This document shows positions 50,750-62,510 of a DNA stretch of 64,000 nucleotides, in pieces. Under the pieces are notes generated by a model that was given only the letters and a program-made list of their open reading frames with translations, ran no database searches and was not told where the DNA came from. The DNA comes from an uncultured Bacteroidales bacterium. Its GTDB lineage: Bacteria; Bacteroidota; Bacteroidia; Bacteroidales; Bacteroidaceae. The stretch covers positions 124,001 to 188,000 of the forward strand of contig CACYYM010000001.1 in assembly GCA_902778625.1 (NCBI GenBank), written 5' to 3'. The translations under genes and the position numbers were made by a program. The stretch's first letter is position 1. Every line of letters starts with the position of its first letter.

Positions 50750-53506
50750 ATGAGCATCAGATTAAATAAAGTAACCAAGGAATTCAACATCGGACTGCAG
50801 ACGGCTGTTGAGTTCCTGCAGAAGAAAGGCTTCAAAGAGGTTGAGGCCAATCCCAACTATAAGATTACGGAAGAGCAATATGCCCAGCTGCAAGGCGAGT
50901 TCAGCTCAGACAAAGGACTCCGCAACGAGGCGACGCAACTCATCCAGCAACACATCGGCCACAACAAGAAAGAGAAGAAAGAGCCGAAGCCGAAGCCTGT
51001 AGAAGAGGTGCAGATAGAGGCGCCGAAGGTTGCCGGTCCCAAAATTCTGGGACACATCGACCTCGGTGGCAAGCCCTCCGAAGCGTCGAAGACTGAAAAG
51101 GCTGCCGAAAAGAAGGCTAAGGCTAAGGCTGAAGAGAAAAAAGCTGAGCCGAAACCTGTCGTACAGCAGGAGGAAATACCTCAGTCCGCTCCGGAGAAAG
51201 CCGAAGAGCCCGTTGTCGCGCCGAAGGAGGAGCCTGCAGAACCCGCTCCCGTCGAGAAGAAGGAAGAGGAAATCTTCCGTCTGACACCGGCTGCCAGCAA
51301 CGCGCCGAGCCTTACCATCAAGGGCAAGATCGACCTCGACAGCCTGAACCAGACAACGCGTCCCAAGAAGAAGACTCACGAGGAGCGACGCCGCGAACGC
51401 CTTGAAGCTCAGGGTGGCGACAAGAAAAAGCGTCTGCGTGTGGGCAAGGAGCGTGTCGACGTCAACGCTGTCGCCAATCAGCCGCAAGGAAATCAAAAGA
51501 AGAACAATCAGCCGCAGCAGCAGCAACAGCAGAACACCGGCGGCGGAAAGAAAAAGCAGAAGAACCAGCCCAAGCAAGCCCCCCTGCAGCCTGAGGTAAG
51601 CGACGAGGAAGTAGCAAAGCAGGTGCGTGAGACGTTGGCTCGCCTCACCAACAAGGGCTCGAAGATGGGCAAAGGCGCTAAGTACCGTCGCGAGAAGCGC
51701 GAGGCCATCCGCCAGGGCATGGAGGAAGAGCTCGCCAACGAAGCAGCAGAGAGCAAAGTACTGAAGCTGACGGAGTTCGTCACGGCGAACGAGCTCGCCA
51801 CGATGATGAACGTCCCCGTCACGAAGATTATCGCCACTTGCATGAGCATCGGCATCATGGTCAGCATTAACCAACGCATGGATGCCGAGACGATAAACCT
51901 TGTCGCCGAAGAGTTCGGCTTCACCACAGAGTACGTCAGTGCCGAAGTCAGCGCGGCAGTCAGCGAGGAGGAGGACGACGAACAGGATCTCGTGCCACGC
52001 GCTCCTATCGTTACCGTCATGGGTCACGTCGATCATGGTAAGACATCGTTGCTCGACTACATCCGTCAGACGAACGTCATCGCCGGCGAGGCTGGCGGCA
52101 TCACGCAGCACATCGGTGCCTACAACGTGACGCTCGACGACGGCCGCCATGTGACATTCCTCGACACACCGGGTCACGAGGCATTCACTGCCATGCGTGC
52201 CCGTGGTGCACAGGTGACGGACATCGCCATCATCATCATCGCTGCAGACGACGACATCATGCCGCAGACGAAGGAGGCCATCGCGCATGCCACAGCTGCC
52301 GGCGTGCCCATCGTCTTTGCGATAAACAAGATAGATAAACCCGGTGCTAATCCCGACAAGATCAAGGAAGGCTTGGCGAACATGAACTTCCTCGTCGAGG
52401 AATGGGGTGGCAAGTACCAAAGCCAGGATATCAGCGCCAAGAAAGGTACCGGCGTAGCAGACCTCTTGGAGAAGGTGCTGCTGGAAGCCGAGATGCTCGA
52501 CCTCAAGGCGAACCCCAACCGTAAGGCGACAGGTTCCATCATTGAGTCGAGTCTGGACAAGGGCCGTGGCTATGTGGCAACGGTGCTCGTCAGCAACGGC
52601 ACGCTGCACGTCGGCGACATCATCCTGGCCGGCACGAACTATGGTCGCGTGAAGGCGATGCTCAACGAACGCGGACAGCGTGTGCAGGAGATCGGTCCTT
52701 CGCAGGCAGCTACGGTGCTCGGCCTGAACGGTGCTCCGCAGGCTGGTGATGCTTTCCACGTGATGGACTCCGACCAGGAGGCTCGCGAGATTGCCAACAA
52801 GCGCGAACAACTCGCTCGCGAACAAGGTCTGCGCACGATGAAGCGCCGTGGCTTGGAAGAGCTTGCCCACAACATCGCTTTGGGTGGCGTACAGGAACTC
52901 AACCTCATCGTCAAGGGCGACGTGGACGGCTCCATCGAGGCACTCAGCGACTCCCTCATCAAGCTTTCCACAGAGAAAATACAGGTCAACGTCATCTACA
53001 AGGCTGTGGGCCAGATCAGCGAGAGCGACGTCAACATGGCTGCTGCGGCGGAGAACTGCTTCATCGTAGGCTTCCAGGTGCGTCCCTCTGCAGCAGCACG
53101 CAAGCTCGCCGACCAGATGGACGTCGACATCCGCCTCTACAGCGTCATCTACGATGCCATCGAGGAGGTGAAGGACGCCATGGAAGGCATGCTGTCGCCC
53201 GAAATCAAGGAAGAGGTGACGGCAACTGTCGAGGTGCGACAGGTGTACCACATCACGAAGGTGGGCACTGTGGCCGGTGCTTACGTCGTCGACGGCAAAG
53301 TCAGCCGCTCGAACAAGGCACGCGTCATTCGCGACGGCATCGTGGTCTTCACGGGTGCCATCAACGCCCTGAAGCGTTTCAAGGACGACGTGAAGGAGGT
53401 ATCGACGAACTTCGAGTGCGGTATCTCGCTCGTGGGCTACAACGACCTTCGCGAGGGCGATATGATCGAGACCTTCCAAGAGATAGAAATCAAGGCAACG
53501 CTCTAA
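50750..53506 (+). CDS. infB: Translation initiation factor IF-2
   Basis: 918 residues. An N-terminal domain (1-50) is followed by a long Lys/Glu/Ala/Pro-rich linker (about 65-280) containing a poly-Gln run, then an IF2-N domain (about 335-385). The GTPase domain has G1 near residue 424 (GHVDHGKTS), G3 DTPGHEAF near 472 and G4 NKID near 526. Domains II, III and IV follow to the C-terminus, which binds initiator tRNA. IF-2 places formyl-Met-tRNA on the 30S subunit and promotes subunit joining. The short gap before it contains a GATTAG-type tract. Confidence 0.96.
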   Translation: MSIRLNKVTKEFNIGLQTAVEFLQKKGFKEVEANPNYKITEEQYAQLQGEFSSDKGLRNEATQLIQQHIGHNKKEKKEPKPKPVEEVQIEAPKVAGPKILGHIDLGGKPSEASKTEKAAEKKAKAKAEEKKAEPKPVVQQEEIPQSAPEKAEEPVVAPKEEPAEPAPVEKKEEEIFRLTPAASNAPSLTIKGKIDLDSLNQTTRPKKKTHEERRRERLEAQGGDKKKRLRVGKERVDVNAVANQPQGNQKKNNQPQQQQQQNTGGGKKKQKNQPKQAPLQPEVSDEEVAKQVRETLARLTNKGSKMGKGAKYRREKREAIRQGMEEELANEAAESKVLKLTEFVTANELATMMNVPVTKIIATCMSIGIMVSINQRMDAETINLVAEEFGFTTEYVSAEVSAAVSEEEDDEQDLVPRAPIVTVMGHVDHGKTSLLDYIRQTNVIAGEAGGITQHIGAYNVTLDDGRHVTFLDTPGHEAFTAMRARGAQVTDIAIIIIAADDDIMPQTKEAIAHATAAGVPIVFAINKIDKPGANPDKIKEGLANMNFLVEEWGGKYQSQDISAKKGTGVADLLEKVLLEAEMLDLKANPNRKATGSIIESSLDKGRGYVATVLVSNGTLHVGDIILAGTNYGRVKAMLNERGQRVQEIGPSQAATVLGLNGAPQAGDAFHVMDSDQEAREIANKREQLAREQGLRTMKRRGLEELAHNIALGGVQELNLIVKGDVDGSIEALSDSLIKLSTEKIQVNVIYKAVGQISESDVNMAAAAENCFIVGFQVRPSAAARKLADQMDVDIRLYSVIYDAIEEVKDAMEGMLSPEIKEEVTATVEVRQVYHITKVGTVAGAYVVDGKVSRSNKARVIRDGIVVFTGAINALKRFKDDVKEVSTNFECGISLVGYNDLREGDMIETFQEIEIKATL

Positions 53507-53512
53507 GAGACC

Positions 53513-54091
53513 ATGGACATCCTGCTGCTTATTCTTTTGGCGGTCGGCTTTGTCACAGGACTCTTCTCGGGAGCCGTCAAACAGCTCATCTCGCTGATAG
53601 CCTTCGTGGCGGGCTATGTCATTGCCTGCCTCTACTATCAGCAGTTGGGCGAGTGGCTGATCCGTTTCCTTTCGATAACGTCGTTGTGCAACGTGCTGGC
53701 GTTCATCTTAATATGGTGCATTGTGCCCATTGTGGCGAACCTGATTGCATCGCTCATTACGAAGGTGCTGAACTGGCTGCCCGTCCTGGGAATTGTCAAC
53801 AGACTACTGGGCGGCGTCTTCAGCTTGGCAAAGTACGCGCTCATTCTGGGAGCTTTCGTCTGGCTCTTCTCGTCGATGAATCTCCTAAAGGAGGAAACGA
53901 TGCAGCAGTCGAGGCTCGCCAGACCGCTCAAAGCGATACCGGAATATATCTATAAGACTCTGAAAGAGCACACACCCCAAACGTGCCAAAAAAATCCCCG
54001 CCTGCGGGGATTGCAAACGCCGCACGCGGGGATGGCCATCGCCGCACGCGGAAATTCAATCGCCGCACGCGGCGTTTTTAACGTTCGTTAG
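53513..54091 (+). CDS. cvpA: CvpA family membrane protein with array-encoded tail
   Basis: 192 residues. Four membrane helices lie in residues 1-130: LLLILLAVGFVTGLFSG with the family's glycine-rich first segment, AFVAGYVIACLYY, LAFILIWCIVPIVANLI and LAKYALILGAFVWLFSSM. CvpA proteins are linked to colicin V production and to purine-gene loci in other bacteria; their true role is unclear. The normal domain ends near residue 160. The last ~31 residues, from Pro162 on (RLRGLQTPHAG, AIAARG repeated), are translated from a GC-core array that runs through the 3' end of the gene. It starts seven bases after infB, and sufB follows nine bases after its stop codon. Confidence 0.85.
   Translation: MDILLLILLAVGFVTGLFSGAVKQLISLIAFVAGYVIACLYYQQLGEWLIRFLSITSLCNVLAFILIWCIVPIVANLIASLITKVLNWLPVLGIVNRLLGGVFSLAKYALILGAFVWLFSSMNLLKEETMQQSRLARPLKAIPEYIYKTLKEHTPQTCQKNPRLRGLQTPHAGMAIAARGNSIAARGVFNVR
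53996..54077. repeat. GC-core 22-bp array, copy 5 (inside cvpA)
   Basis: Cores start at 53998 (CCGCCTGCGG) and at 54020, 54042 and 54063 (CCGCACGCGG), spaced 22, 22 and 21 bases. It is the only copy that overlaps a coding region. Confidence 0.85.
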
Positions 54092-54100
54092 CAATTAGCT

Positions 54101-55549
54101 ATGGCGACCGACAGGAATAGCTTCGTGCGCGAGGTGGCGGAGAAGAAGTACGAGTACGGCTTCACCACCGATGTACAGACGGAAATCATCGAGAAGGGAC
54201 TCTCGGAGGACGTCGTCCGACTCATCTCCCAAAAGAAGGGAGAGCCGGAGTGGCTCCTCGAGTTCCGCCTGAATGCCTACCGCTACTGGCTCACGCTCGA
54301 ACAGCCCACTTGGGGACACCTCAAGATGCCGCCGATAGACTATCAGGCCATCAGCTACTATGCTGACCCCACGCAGAAGAAGAAGGAACAAGGTACGGGC
54401 GACATCGACCCCGAGCTGATGAAAACCTTCGACAAGCTGGGCATCCCTCTGGAGGAACGCATGGCGCTGGCAGGAACAGCCGTCGATGCAGTGATGGACT
54501 CGGTGAGCGTCAAGACGACTTTCCGCGACAAACTCAAGGAGAAAGGCATCATCTTCTGCTCCATCAGCGAGGCGGTGCGCGAACACCCCGACCTGGTGCG
54601 CGAATACCTCGGCAGCGTCGTACCCTATCGCGACAACTTCTTTGCCGCCCTCAACTCCGCAGTCTTCAGCGACGGCTCGTTCGTCTATATCCCAAAAGGC
54701 GTGCGATGCCCCATGGAACTCAGCACGTACTTCCGCATCAACGCCCGCGGCACGGGCCAGTTCGAACGGACGCTCATCGTCTGCGACGACGATGCCTACG
54801 TCTCCTACCTCGAGGGCTGCACGGCTCCCATGCGCGACGAGAACCAGCTCCATGCGGCCATCGTCGAGATTGTGGTGAAGGAGAGGGCCGAAGTCAAGTA
54901 CTCGACGGTGCAGAACTGGTATCCGGGTGACAGCGAGGGCAAGGGCGGCGTGCTCAACCTCGTAACTAAAAGAGGTCATCTGCGCGGCGCGAACAGCAAG
55001 CTCTCCTGGACGCAGGTCGAAACGGGAAGTGCCATCACCTGGAAATACCCCAGCTGCGTCCTCTCCGGCGACAATAGCCAGGCGGAGTTCTACAGCGTGG
55101 CGGTCACCAACAACTACCAGCAGGCCGACACGGGCACCAAGATGATCCACATCGGCAAGAACACCAAGAGCACAATCATCTCGAAGGGCATCAGCGCCGG
55201 ACGCAGCCAAAACGCCTACCGCGGCCTCGTCAAGATTGCCTCCACAGCCGACGGCGCCCGCAACTACAGCAGCTGCGATTCGCTTCTCCTCGGCAGTCAT
55301 TGCGGCGCACACACTTTCCCATATATGGACGTCCACAACGATACGGCAGTCGTAGAGCACGAAGCCACGACCAGCAAGATTTCGGAAGACCAGCTCTTCT
55401 ACTGCAATCAGCGCGGCATCAACACGGAAGAGGCCGTCAGCCTTATCGTGAACGGCTACGCCAAAGAGGTCATCAACAAACTCCCAATGGAGTTCGCAGT
55501 CGAGGCGCAGAAGCTGCTTGGCGTCAGTCTGGAAGGCAGTGTGGGCTAA
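54101..55549 (+). CDS. sufB: Fe-S cluster assembly protein SufB
   Basis: 482 residues, the usual length. The N-terminal helical part begins [20 protein letters not shown]. The right-handed beta-helix core has [40 protein letters not shown] and the C-terminal [18 protein letters not shown] with the cysteine and histidine used to bind the nascent cluster, and [17 protein letters not shown]. SufB is the scaffold of the SufBCD complex. It opens the sufBCDS run and lies directly downstream of the translation genes. Confidence 0.96.
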   Translation: MATDRNSFVREVAEKKYEYGFTTDVQTEIIEKGLSEDVVRLISQKKGEPEWLLEFRLNAYRYWLTLEQPTWGHLKMPPIDYQAISYYADPTQKKKEQGTGDIDPELMKTFDKLGIPLEERMALAGTAVDAVMDSVSVKTTFRDKLKEKGIIFCSISEAVREHPDLVREYLGSVVPYRDNFFAALNSAVFSDGSFVYIPKGVRCPMELSTYFRINARGTGQFERTLIVCDDDAYVSYLEGCTAPMRDENQLHAAIVEIVVKERAEVKYSTVQNWYPGDSEGKGGVLNLVTKRGHLRGANSKLSWTQVETGSAITWKYPSCVLSGDNSQAEFYSVAVTNNYQQADTGTKMIHIGKNTKSTIISKGISAGRSQNAYRGLVKIASTADGARNYSSCDSLLLGSHCGAHTFPYMDVHNDTAVVEHEATTSKISEDQLFYCNQRGINTEEAVSLIVNGYAKEVINKLPMEFAVEAQKLLGVSLEGSVG

Positions 55550-55581
55550 GGATTAAAGATTAAGGATTAGGGATTAAAGCA

Positions 55582-56330
<749 letters not shown>

Positions 56331-56334
<4 letters not shown>

Positions 56335-57548
56335 GCGCTGCGAGGCAATACATAGACTTCTTTCGGGAAGTGCAGGGTTCGATAACGAGCCGCAGTTGCG
56401 CCGAGATGAATGCTCAGCGCGAGGCAGCCTTCGAAACATTCGCCGCACAGGGTTTCCCTTCTCAGAAAGTGGAACGCTATCGCTATGCGAAGGTCGAGGC
56501 AGACTTTTCGCCAAACTACGGCATTGCACTCACCCCACTTACCGGACCTCTCCCGCCCTACTGCTTCCGCATTGCCGATGCCGCCTCGCACGCACGCGTA
56601 ATATATAACAAGGTAGCAGACACGACGGACAGCATCGTTGCTCTCAACTCGATGCTCTCGGTTGACACGCTCGTCGTGCATGTCCCCCGTGGCATACGCG
56701 TGGAGCATCCCATCCAAATCAGCAACATCCTCAAGGGAGAGCACGACACGATGGTCAGCCGACGCATCCTCATCGTGATGGAGGAGATGGCCGAGGCCGA
56801 CGTCATCATCACCGACCGCGCCGCAAGTCAGAGCCGCTTCCTAACGAACCAAGTCATCGAGGTCGTGATGAAGGATGGCTCCCACCTCAGCCTCTATGAG
56901 ATTGAGGAGACGCATCTGCTCTGCACTCGCTACAGCAGTGTCTTCGTCGAACAAGGACGGAACAGTTCCCTGCATCATACTTGCCTGACGCTCTTCAACG
57001 GCCACACCCGCAACCGCCTCGACGTTCGGCTTCAGGGCGAAGGCAGTGAGGTGACGGCGAACGGCTGCGTTATCGCCGACAAGATGCAAAGAGTCGATAA
57101 CAACACGCTCATCGACCATCAGACGCCTCGGTGTCAGTCGAGCGAGCTCTACAAATACGTCCTCGACGACAGCGCTGTCGGAGCTTTTGCCGGCAAGGTG
57201 TTGGTGCGCGAAGGTGCGCAAAAGACGATGAGCAAAGAGACAAATGCCAATCTGTGTGCGACGCGTTCGGCGCGGATGTACACGCAGCCGATGCTCGAAA
57301 TCTACGCCGACGACGTCCAGTGCAGCCACGGCAGCACAGTCGGGCAGATGGACGAAGCGGCGCTCTTCTACATGCGGCAGCGCGGCATCGACGAGCGTGA
57401 GGCTCGCCTGCTGCTAAAGGCCGCATTCATCACCGAAGTCATCGAAACCATTCCCCTCGAATCGCTCCGCGACCGCCTGCATGTGCTGGTCGACAAGCGG
57501 TTGAGAGGTGAGTTAAGCAAGTGCGAAGGATGCAAGCTATGCAAGTAA
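56331..57548 (+). CDS. sufD: Fe-S cluster assembly protein SufD
   Basis: 405 residues with a GTG start at 56331 overlapping the sufC stop codon (GTGA), a coupling arrangement. The N-terminal helical region (about 1-60) is variable. The beta-helix (about 100-380) has VVHVPRGIRVEHPIQI, the SELYKYVLDDSAVGAFAGKVLVREGAQKT region split by loops, and CSHGSTVGQMDEAALFYMRQRGI near 330-350 with the conserved histidine. It pairs with SufB and SufC. The tail KCEGCKLCK carries three cysteines in a CxxCxxC pattern, as seen in some Bacteroidetes SufD. Confidence 0.93.
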
Positions 57549-58747
57549 AGAACGATTTCCCCATCCTCCAGAAGGTCATCTACGAGCGTTATCCGCTGGT
57601 TTACCTTGACAATGCTGCCACGACGCAAAAGCCGCGGCAGGTCGTGGAGGCAATGACGGAGGAGTACTACAACGTCAATGCCAACGTGCATCGCGGCGTG
57701 CACTTCCTCTCGCAGCAAGCCACCGAGCTGCACGAAGCGTCGAGAGAGACTGTTCGGCACTTCCTGAATGCCCGCAGCACGACGGAGATTGTCTTCACCC
57801 GCGGCACGACGGAGAGCATTAACCTCGTGGCATCATGCTTCGGGCAGGCGTTCATGAAGGAAGGCGACGAGGTCATCCTCAGCGAGATGGAGCATCACAG
57901 CAACATCGTCTCGTGGCAACTCCTGCAAGCCCGTCAGGGAATCCGCCTCCGCGTCATTCCGATAACCGACGACGGCCGCCTCTGCATGGACGACTTCGAA
58001 AAGCTCTTCAACGAACGCACCAAGATAGTCAGCATCACACACGTCAGCAACGTGCTCGGTACGGTTAACCCCGTCAAAGATATCATCCGCATTGCTCACG
58101 AACACGGTGTGCCCGTCCTCATCGACGGCGCTCAGAGCACACCTCACATGCCCATCGACGTGCAGGCCCTCGATTGCGATTTCTTCGCTTTCAGCGGTCA
58201 CAAGATCTACGGCCCCACCGGCATCGGCGTCCTCTACGGCAAGGAGAAGTGGCTCGACAGCATCCCGCCGTACATGGGGGGCGGCGAAATGATAAAGAAC
58301 GTCAGCTTCGAGAAGACGACGTTCAACGAACTGCCCTATAAATTCGAGGCAGGCACGCCGGACTACGTCGCTTCGACGGGGCTCGCCAAAGCACTCGATT
58401 ACGTCAGCTCGATTGGCTTCGATGCCATTCAGGCCCATGAGAAAGACCTGACGGCCTACGCCATGCAGCGACTCATGGAGGTGGAAGGCATGAAGATTTA
58501 CGGTCCTCATCTGGAGGAGCACGACGCCGTCATCTCCTTCCAGGTTGGCAACATCCACCACCTCGACATGGGAACGCTGCTCGACCGCCTCGGCATAGCC
58601 GTCCGCACAGGCCATCATTGTGCCGAACCCCTCATGCGACGCCTCGGAATCGAGGGCACATGCAGAGCCAGCTTCGCCCTTTATAACACACGTCAGGACA
58701 TCGATGCATTGGTCGATGGCATACGTCGCGTCAGCCAAATGTTTTAA
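57539..58747 (+). CDS. sufS: Cysteine desulfurase SufS
   Basis: 402 residues from the ATG at 57539, which overlaps the end of sufD by ten bases; ATGs at 57521 and 57530 are also in frame. The PLP enzyme motifs are YLDNAATTQKP, the EMEHHSN region, DGAQSTPHMPIDV, the lysine Lys222 in FSGHKIYGPTG that binds PLP, and the catalytic Cys361 in RTGHHCAEPL. It takes sulfur from cysteine and passes it to the SufBCD scaffold. No sufE or sufA/sufU gene is visible next to it. It is the last gene of the long operon; a GC array follows nine bases after the stop codon. Confidence 0.95.
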   Translation: MQVKNDFPILQKVIYERYPLVYLDNAATTQKPRQVVEAMTEEYYNVNANVHRGVHFLSQQATELHEASRETVRHFLNARSTTEIVFTRGTTESINLVASCFGQAFMKEGDEVILSEMEHHSNIVSWQLLQARQGIRLRVIPITDDGRLCMDDFEKLFNERTKIVSITHVSNVLGTVNPVKDIIRIAHEHGVPVLIDGAQSTPHMPIDVQALDCDFFAFSGHKIYGPTGIGVLYGKEKWLDSIPPYMGGGEMIKNVSFEKTTFNELPYKFEAGTPDYVASTGLAKALDYVSSIGFDAIQAHEKDLTAYAMQRLMEVEGMKIYGPHLEEHDAVISFQVGNIHHLDMGTLLDRLGIAVRTGHHCAEPLMRRLGIEGTCRASFALYNTRQDIDALVDGIRRVSQMF

Positions 58748-58759
58748 CGGCATCAAAAA

Positions 58760-58862
58760 ACGCCGCGTGCGGCGATTTAATTTCCGCGTGCGGCGATGCA
58801 ATCCCCGCGTGCGGCGTTTGGCATCCCCGCGTGCGGCGTTTGATTTTCCGCCTGCGGCGTTT
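58760..58862. repeat. GC-core 22-bp array, copy 6
   Basis: Five cores start at 58763, 58784, 58805 and 58827 (CCGCGTGCGG) and 58848 (CCGCCTGCGG), spaced 21, 21, 22 and 21 bases. It is the longest GC-only array and lies between the convergent sufS and pnp genes. Confidence 0.88.
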
Positions 58863-58901
58863 ATAAAAAAAGCGTGCCCCTCCAAATGGAAGAGCACGCT
58901 T
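58863..58901 (-). terminator. Intrinsic terminator of pnp
   Basis: On the minus strand AAGCGTGC (58894-58901) pairs with GCACGCTT (58870-58877), with an inner TCC/GGA pairing, and is followed by seven T. Confidence 0.85.
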
Positions 58902-58926
58902 CTGTTATCATTATAGCAGTTCCTAC

Positions 58927-61176
58927 TTATTCTGCTGCAGGGGCTTCACCCTGTTCAGGACGGGGACGACGCTCGCCACGCTCTGGACGAGGACGACGTT
59001 CACCACGCTCTGGACGAGGTCTGCGCTCACGCTCTACATAACCTTCCGGCTTCTCGAGCAAAGCACGGCGGCTCAACTTGAACTTGCCAGTCTTGGGATC
59101 GATCTCGAGGAGCTTGACTTGAACCTTGTCGCCCTCCTTGAGGCCAGACTCTTCGACTGTCTCCAAGCGCTTCCAATCAATTTCGCTGATGTGCAGGAGG
59201 CCGTCCTTACCGGGCATGAACTCTACGAAGCAGCCGTAAGGCATGATGCTGCGAATAGTACCTTCATAGACCTCGCCAATCTCAGGAACAGCCACGATGG
59301 CCTTGATCTTAGCGATGGCAGCGTCGATGACGTCCTTGTTGGGACCGCTCACCTGGATCTTGCCAACACCGTCTTCCTCGTCGATAGCGATGGTAGCGCC
59401 TGTCTCTTCCTGCATGCCCTGTATGATCTTGCCGCCAGGACCAATGACGGCACCGATGAACTCCTTCGGGATGATCATCTGCTCGATACGCGGTACATGC
59501 GGCTTCAACTCTGGACGTGGCTTGTCGAGGGTCTTCATCATCTCGGCAAGGATGTGCTCGCGGCCAGCCTTTGCCTGCATGAGTGCCTTCTCGAGAATCT
59601 CGTAAGAGAGACCGTCGCACTTGATGTCCATCTGCGTTGCAGTAAGGCCATTGGGCGTTCCGGTCGTCTTGAAGTCCATATCGCCGAGGTGATCCTCGTC
59701 ACCAAGGATGTCGGAAAGGACGGCGTACTTGTCTTCGCCAGGATTCTTGATAAGGCCCATTGCAATACCACTCACGGGAGCCTTGATGGGCACACCTGCG
59801 TCCATCAAAGCCAAGCAACCGGCACAAGTGCTCGCCATCGAGCTGGAGCCGTTACTCTCGAGTATGTCGCTTACCACACGGATTGTGTAGGGGAAGTCGT
59901 CAGGCAGCTGACCTTTGAGGCCGCGCCAAGCAAGATGGCCGTGACCAATCTCGCGACGACCTACGCCGCGCTGTGCCTTTGCCTCGCCTGTCGAGAAGGG
60001 AGGGAAGTTATAGTGCAGCAGGAACTTCTGGTATTCGCGGACAAGAACGTCGTCGATGAGCTTCTCGTCGAGCTTTGTTCCCAGCGTACATGTTGCCAGA
60101 GACTGTGTCTCACCACGTGTGAAGATGGCACTGCCGTGAGGTCCGGGCAGCGGGCTTACCTCGCACCAGATGGGGCGAATATCGGTAGTCTTACGGCCGT
60201 CGAGGCGAATGCCTTCGTCCAGGATGCAGCGACGCATAGCGTCCTTCTCCACATCGTGATAGTAACGGTCGATAAGCGTGTTCTTCTCTTCAAGTTCTTC
60301 GGGAGCCATATCGGCATGAGCCTCGGCGTAAGCGGCCTTGAAGTCCTCGCGGATAGCCTCGAAAGCCTCAGCACGTGCTTGCTTCTCGAGGCCCTGCTTC
60401 GTGACGTCGTATGCCTTCTGATAGCATGCTTCCTTGACAGCTTCGCGAAGTTCGTCGTCGTTTACCTCGTGGCAGTACTCGCGCTTCACGTCCTTGCCAA
60501 GCTCTTTGCTGAGCTCCTTCTGGAGGCGGCACATGGGCTTGATGGCCTCGTGAGCGGCCTTGAGGGCAGCGAGGAGGTCGGTCTCCTGCACTTCCTTCAT
60601 CTCGCCTTCCACCATCATGATGTTCTCTTCGGTAGCTCCGACCATGAGGTCCATGTCGGCCTCCTTGAGCTGCTGGAAGGTGGGATTGATGACGAACTCG
60701 CCGTTGATACGAGCCACGCGAACCTCCGAGATAGGTCCTTCGAAGGGGATATCACTGCAAGCCAATGCTGCAGAAGCGGCAAAGCCAGCCAGAGCATCAG
60801 GCATGTCCACACCGTCGGCAGAGAAAAGGATAACATTCACATACACTTCAGCATGATAGTTGCTGGGGAAAAGTGGGCGCAAAGCGCGGTCCACAAGGCG
60901 ACAAGTCAGTATCTCGTCGTCATTTGCCTTACCCTCACGCTTCGTGAAACCGCCGGGAAAACGTCCGGCAGCAAAATACTTCTCTCTGTACTCAACCTGT
61001 AAGGGCATGAAATCTGTCCCGGGAACGGCGTCTTTGGCAGCGCAAACAGTGGCCAGGAGCATCGTGTTGTTCATGCGAAGCATCACGGAACCATCGGCTT
61101 GTTTGGCAAGTTTCCCGGTCTCGATGCTGATGGTTCTTCCATCAGGCAACTCGACTGTCTTTGTAATTACGTTCAT
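58927..61176 (-). CDS. pnp: Polyribonucleotide nucleotidyltransferase
   Basis: 749 residues. Two RNase PH-like domains (about 10-140 and 320-540), with the [17 protein letters not shown] block [30 protein letters not shown] and the active-site [14 protein letters not shown], flank a helical domain. KH (about 565-620: [17 protein letters not shown]) and S1 (about 635-705: [22 protein letters not shown]) follow. The end is a run of three RPRPE(R/Q)GE repeats, likely RNA-binding. It degrades RNA by phosphorolysis and can add tails. It has its own promoter and terminator. Confidence 0.96.
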   Translation of the reverse strand: MNVITKTVELPDGRTISIETGKLAKQADGSVMLRMNNTMLLATVCAAKDAVPGTDFMPLQVEYREKYFAAGRFPGGFTKREGKANDDEILTCRLVDRALRPLFPSNYHAEVYVNVILFSADGVDMPDALAGFAASAALACSDIPFEGPISEVRVARINGEFVINPTFQQLKEADMDLMVGATEENIMMVEGEMKEVQETDLLAALKAAHEAIKPMCRLQKELSKELGKDVKREYCHEVNDDELREAVKEACYQKAYDVTKQGLEKQARAEAFEAIREDFKAAYAEAHADMAPEELEEKNTLIDRYYHDVEKDAMRRCILDEGIRLDGRKTTDIRPIWCEVSPLPGPHGSAIFTRGETQSLATCTLGTKLDEKLIDDVLVREYQKFLLHYNFPPFSTGEAKAQRGVGRREIGHGHLAWRGLKGQLPDDFPYTIRVVSDILESNGSSSMASTCAGCLALMDAGVPIKAPVSGIAMGLIKNPGEDKYAVLSDILGDEDHLGDMDFKTTGTPNGLTATQMDIKCDGLSYEILEKALMQAKAGREHILAEMMKTLDKPRPELKPHVPRIEQMIIPKEFIGAVIGPGGKIIQGMQEETGATIAIDEEDGVGKIQVSGPNKDVIDAAIAKIKAIVAVPEIGEVYEGTIRSIMPYGCFVEFMPGKDGLLHISEIDWKRLETVEESGLKEGDKVQVKLLEIDPKTGKFKLSRRALLEKPEGYVERERRPRPERGERRPRPERGERRPRPEQGEAPAAE

Positions 61177-61232
61177 CTTGATTTGTTTAACTTATTGTTT
61201 CTTTTGCGTCAAATATATGATATAAAATCGTG

Positions 61233-61240
61233 CAAAGGTA
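61233..61240 (-). promoter_or_regulatory. -7 element of pnp
   Basis: On the minus strand TACCTTTG is followed by CACG, about 57 bases before the pnp start. The -33 region is not clear. Confidence 0.65.
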
Positions 61241-61303
61241 AGAAAAATAGTTCATAGTTCATAGTTTATCGTTCATAATTATCTGTTATTGAGTAAAAAT
61301 TCG

Positions 61304-61311
61304 TACCTTTG
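61304..61311 (+). promoter_or_regulatory. -7 element of the thioredoxin-like lipoprotein gene
   Basis: TACCTTTG lies 23 bases before the ATG at 61335. The upstream AT-rich tract (TTCATAGTTCATAGTTTATC) is a direct repeat. Confidence 0.6.
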
Positions 61312-61334
61312 CTCTCAAATTATCAAACTGTGAA

Positions 61335-62483
61335 ATGGTGAAATTGTCAAAATATTTACTCTTAGCACTCGTTTTATTCTGTGGATGCAAAGAGGAGAAA
61401 AAGTTCTGCATCGAGGGTAACATCAGCGGAGCAGACTCATCGATGCTCTATTTGGAACACCTGACTTTGGGCGAGGGAAACGTTGTCATTGACAGCATTC
61501 GCCTCACGGCAGACGGAGCTTTCCGCTTCGAGGAAGAAGGCGTCGCGAGTCCGGAGTTCTACCGCCTCCGTATTGGTTCCCAAGGCATCAACCTTGCCAT
61601 CGACAGCACGGAGACAGTCAGAGTCACAGCCGACCTGAAGAATATGTCGTTCGGCTACAAGGTGGAGGGCAGCGGAAGCTGTGATACCATCCGCCTGCTC
61701 TGCCTCAAAATGGCTGATTTAGAGCGCGAGGTGCGTCGCATTTCTGCTGACCGCAACTTCACAATCCAAGAAAGAGACAGCTTGATAGAAGGGCTCGTCG
61801 ACCAGTACAAAGCAGAGGTCAAGAAGGACTTCCTGCACGGCAACTACGGCACTGCGTACAGCTACTATGCCTGCTTCCAAACGCTCGGCACAAGCCTCAT
61901 CTTCGACCCGATACATGATAAGAGCGACCTCAACTGGATGCGTGCTGTTGCCAATGCTTGGAACGACAGGTATCCATCGAGTCCACGCACCGAGAATCTC
62001 TGCAACATCGTTCAGGAGTGCCGCCGCAACCAAGCAAAGCCGCGTCAGATTGTGCTCGACATCGACGGCGAGAAAGTACGCGAGCTAGGTATCATCGACA
62101 TGACTTTCCCGGACATTCGAGGGCAGGAACAGACGCTCAGTAGCCTGCGAGGCAACGTTGTTTTGCTCGATTTCACCGCTTTTTCTTTGGACGGAAGCAC
62201 GGAAAGGACACTACTCCTGCGAGAGCTCTACAATAAGTACCACGACCGAGGCTTCGAAATCTATCAGGTCAGCGTTGACCCGAACGAACATCTCTGGAAG
62301 CAACGTTGCGAAGCACTGCCCTGGGTCAGCGTTTACTGCGAAGAAGGCTTGGAGAGTGACATGCTGACGCTCTACGACGTGCAAAGTCTGCCCTACTATT
62401 TCCTCATCGACCGCAACTGCGACCTACAAGCTCGACAAGAGTACATCACAGACCTCGAAGCGGCCATCGAAGCGTTGCTCTAA
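61335..62483 (+). CDS. DUF4369/thioredoxin-like lipoprotein without CxxC
   Basis: 382 residues. A lipoprotein signal with Cys18 (LVLFCGCK) is followed by a DUF4369-like beta domain (about 22-120: FCIEGNISGADSSMLYLEHL), a helical linker (about 120-230) and a thioredoxin/AhpC-TSA-like domain (about 250-382: DMTFPDIRGQEQTLSSLRGNVVLLDFTAFSLDGST). The family normally has a CxxC after the LLDFWA strand; here the site reads TAFSLDGSTER and no cysteine pair is nearby, so thiol redox chemistry is unlikely. It is probably anchored in the inner or outer membrane facing the periplasm. It stands alone with its own promoter. Confidence 0.85.
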   Translation: MVKLSKYLLLALVLFCGCKEEKKFCIEGNISGADSSMLYLEHLTLGEGNVVIDSIRLTADGAFRFEEEGVASPEFYRLRIGSQGINLAIDSTETVRVTADLKNMSFGYKVEGSGSCDTIRLLCLKMADLEREVRRISADRNFTIQERDSLIEGLVDQYKAEVKKDFLHGNYGTAYSYYACFQTLGTSLIFDPIHDKSDLNWMRAVANAWNDRYPSSPRTENLCNIVQECRRNQAKPRQIVLDIDGEKVRELGIIDMTFPDIRGQEQTLSSLRGNVVLLDFTAFSLDGSTERTLLLRELYNKYHDRGFEIYQVSVDPNEHLWKQRCEALPWVSVYCEEGLESDMLTLYDVQSLPYYFLIDRNCDLQARQEYITDLEAAIEALL

Positions 62484-62510
62484 CACAAGCCCAAAAACAT
62501 AACGCCAAAC

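Noticed and set aside
50906..53479. Long minus-strand frame opposite infB
   Set aside because: It is the mirror of a well conserved infB gene, has no family features and no promoter or ribosome signal; it results from codon bias in infB.
59119..61002. Long plus-strand frame opposite pnp
   Set aside because: Antisense shadow of pnp, which is intact and conserved.
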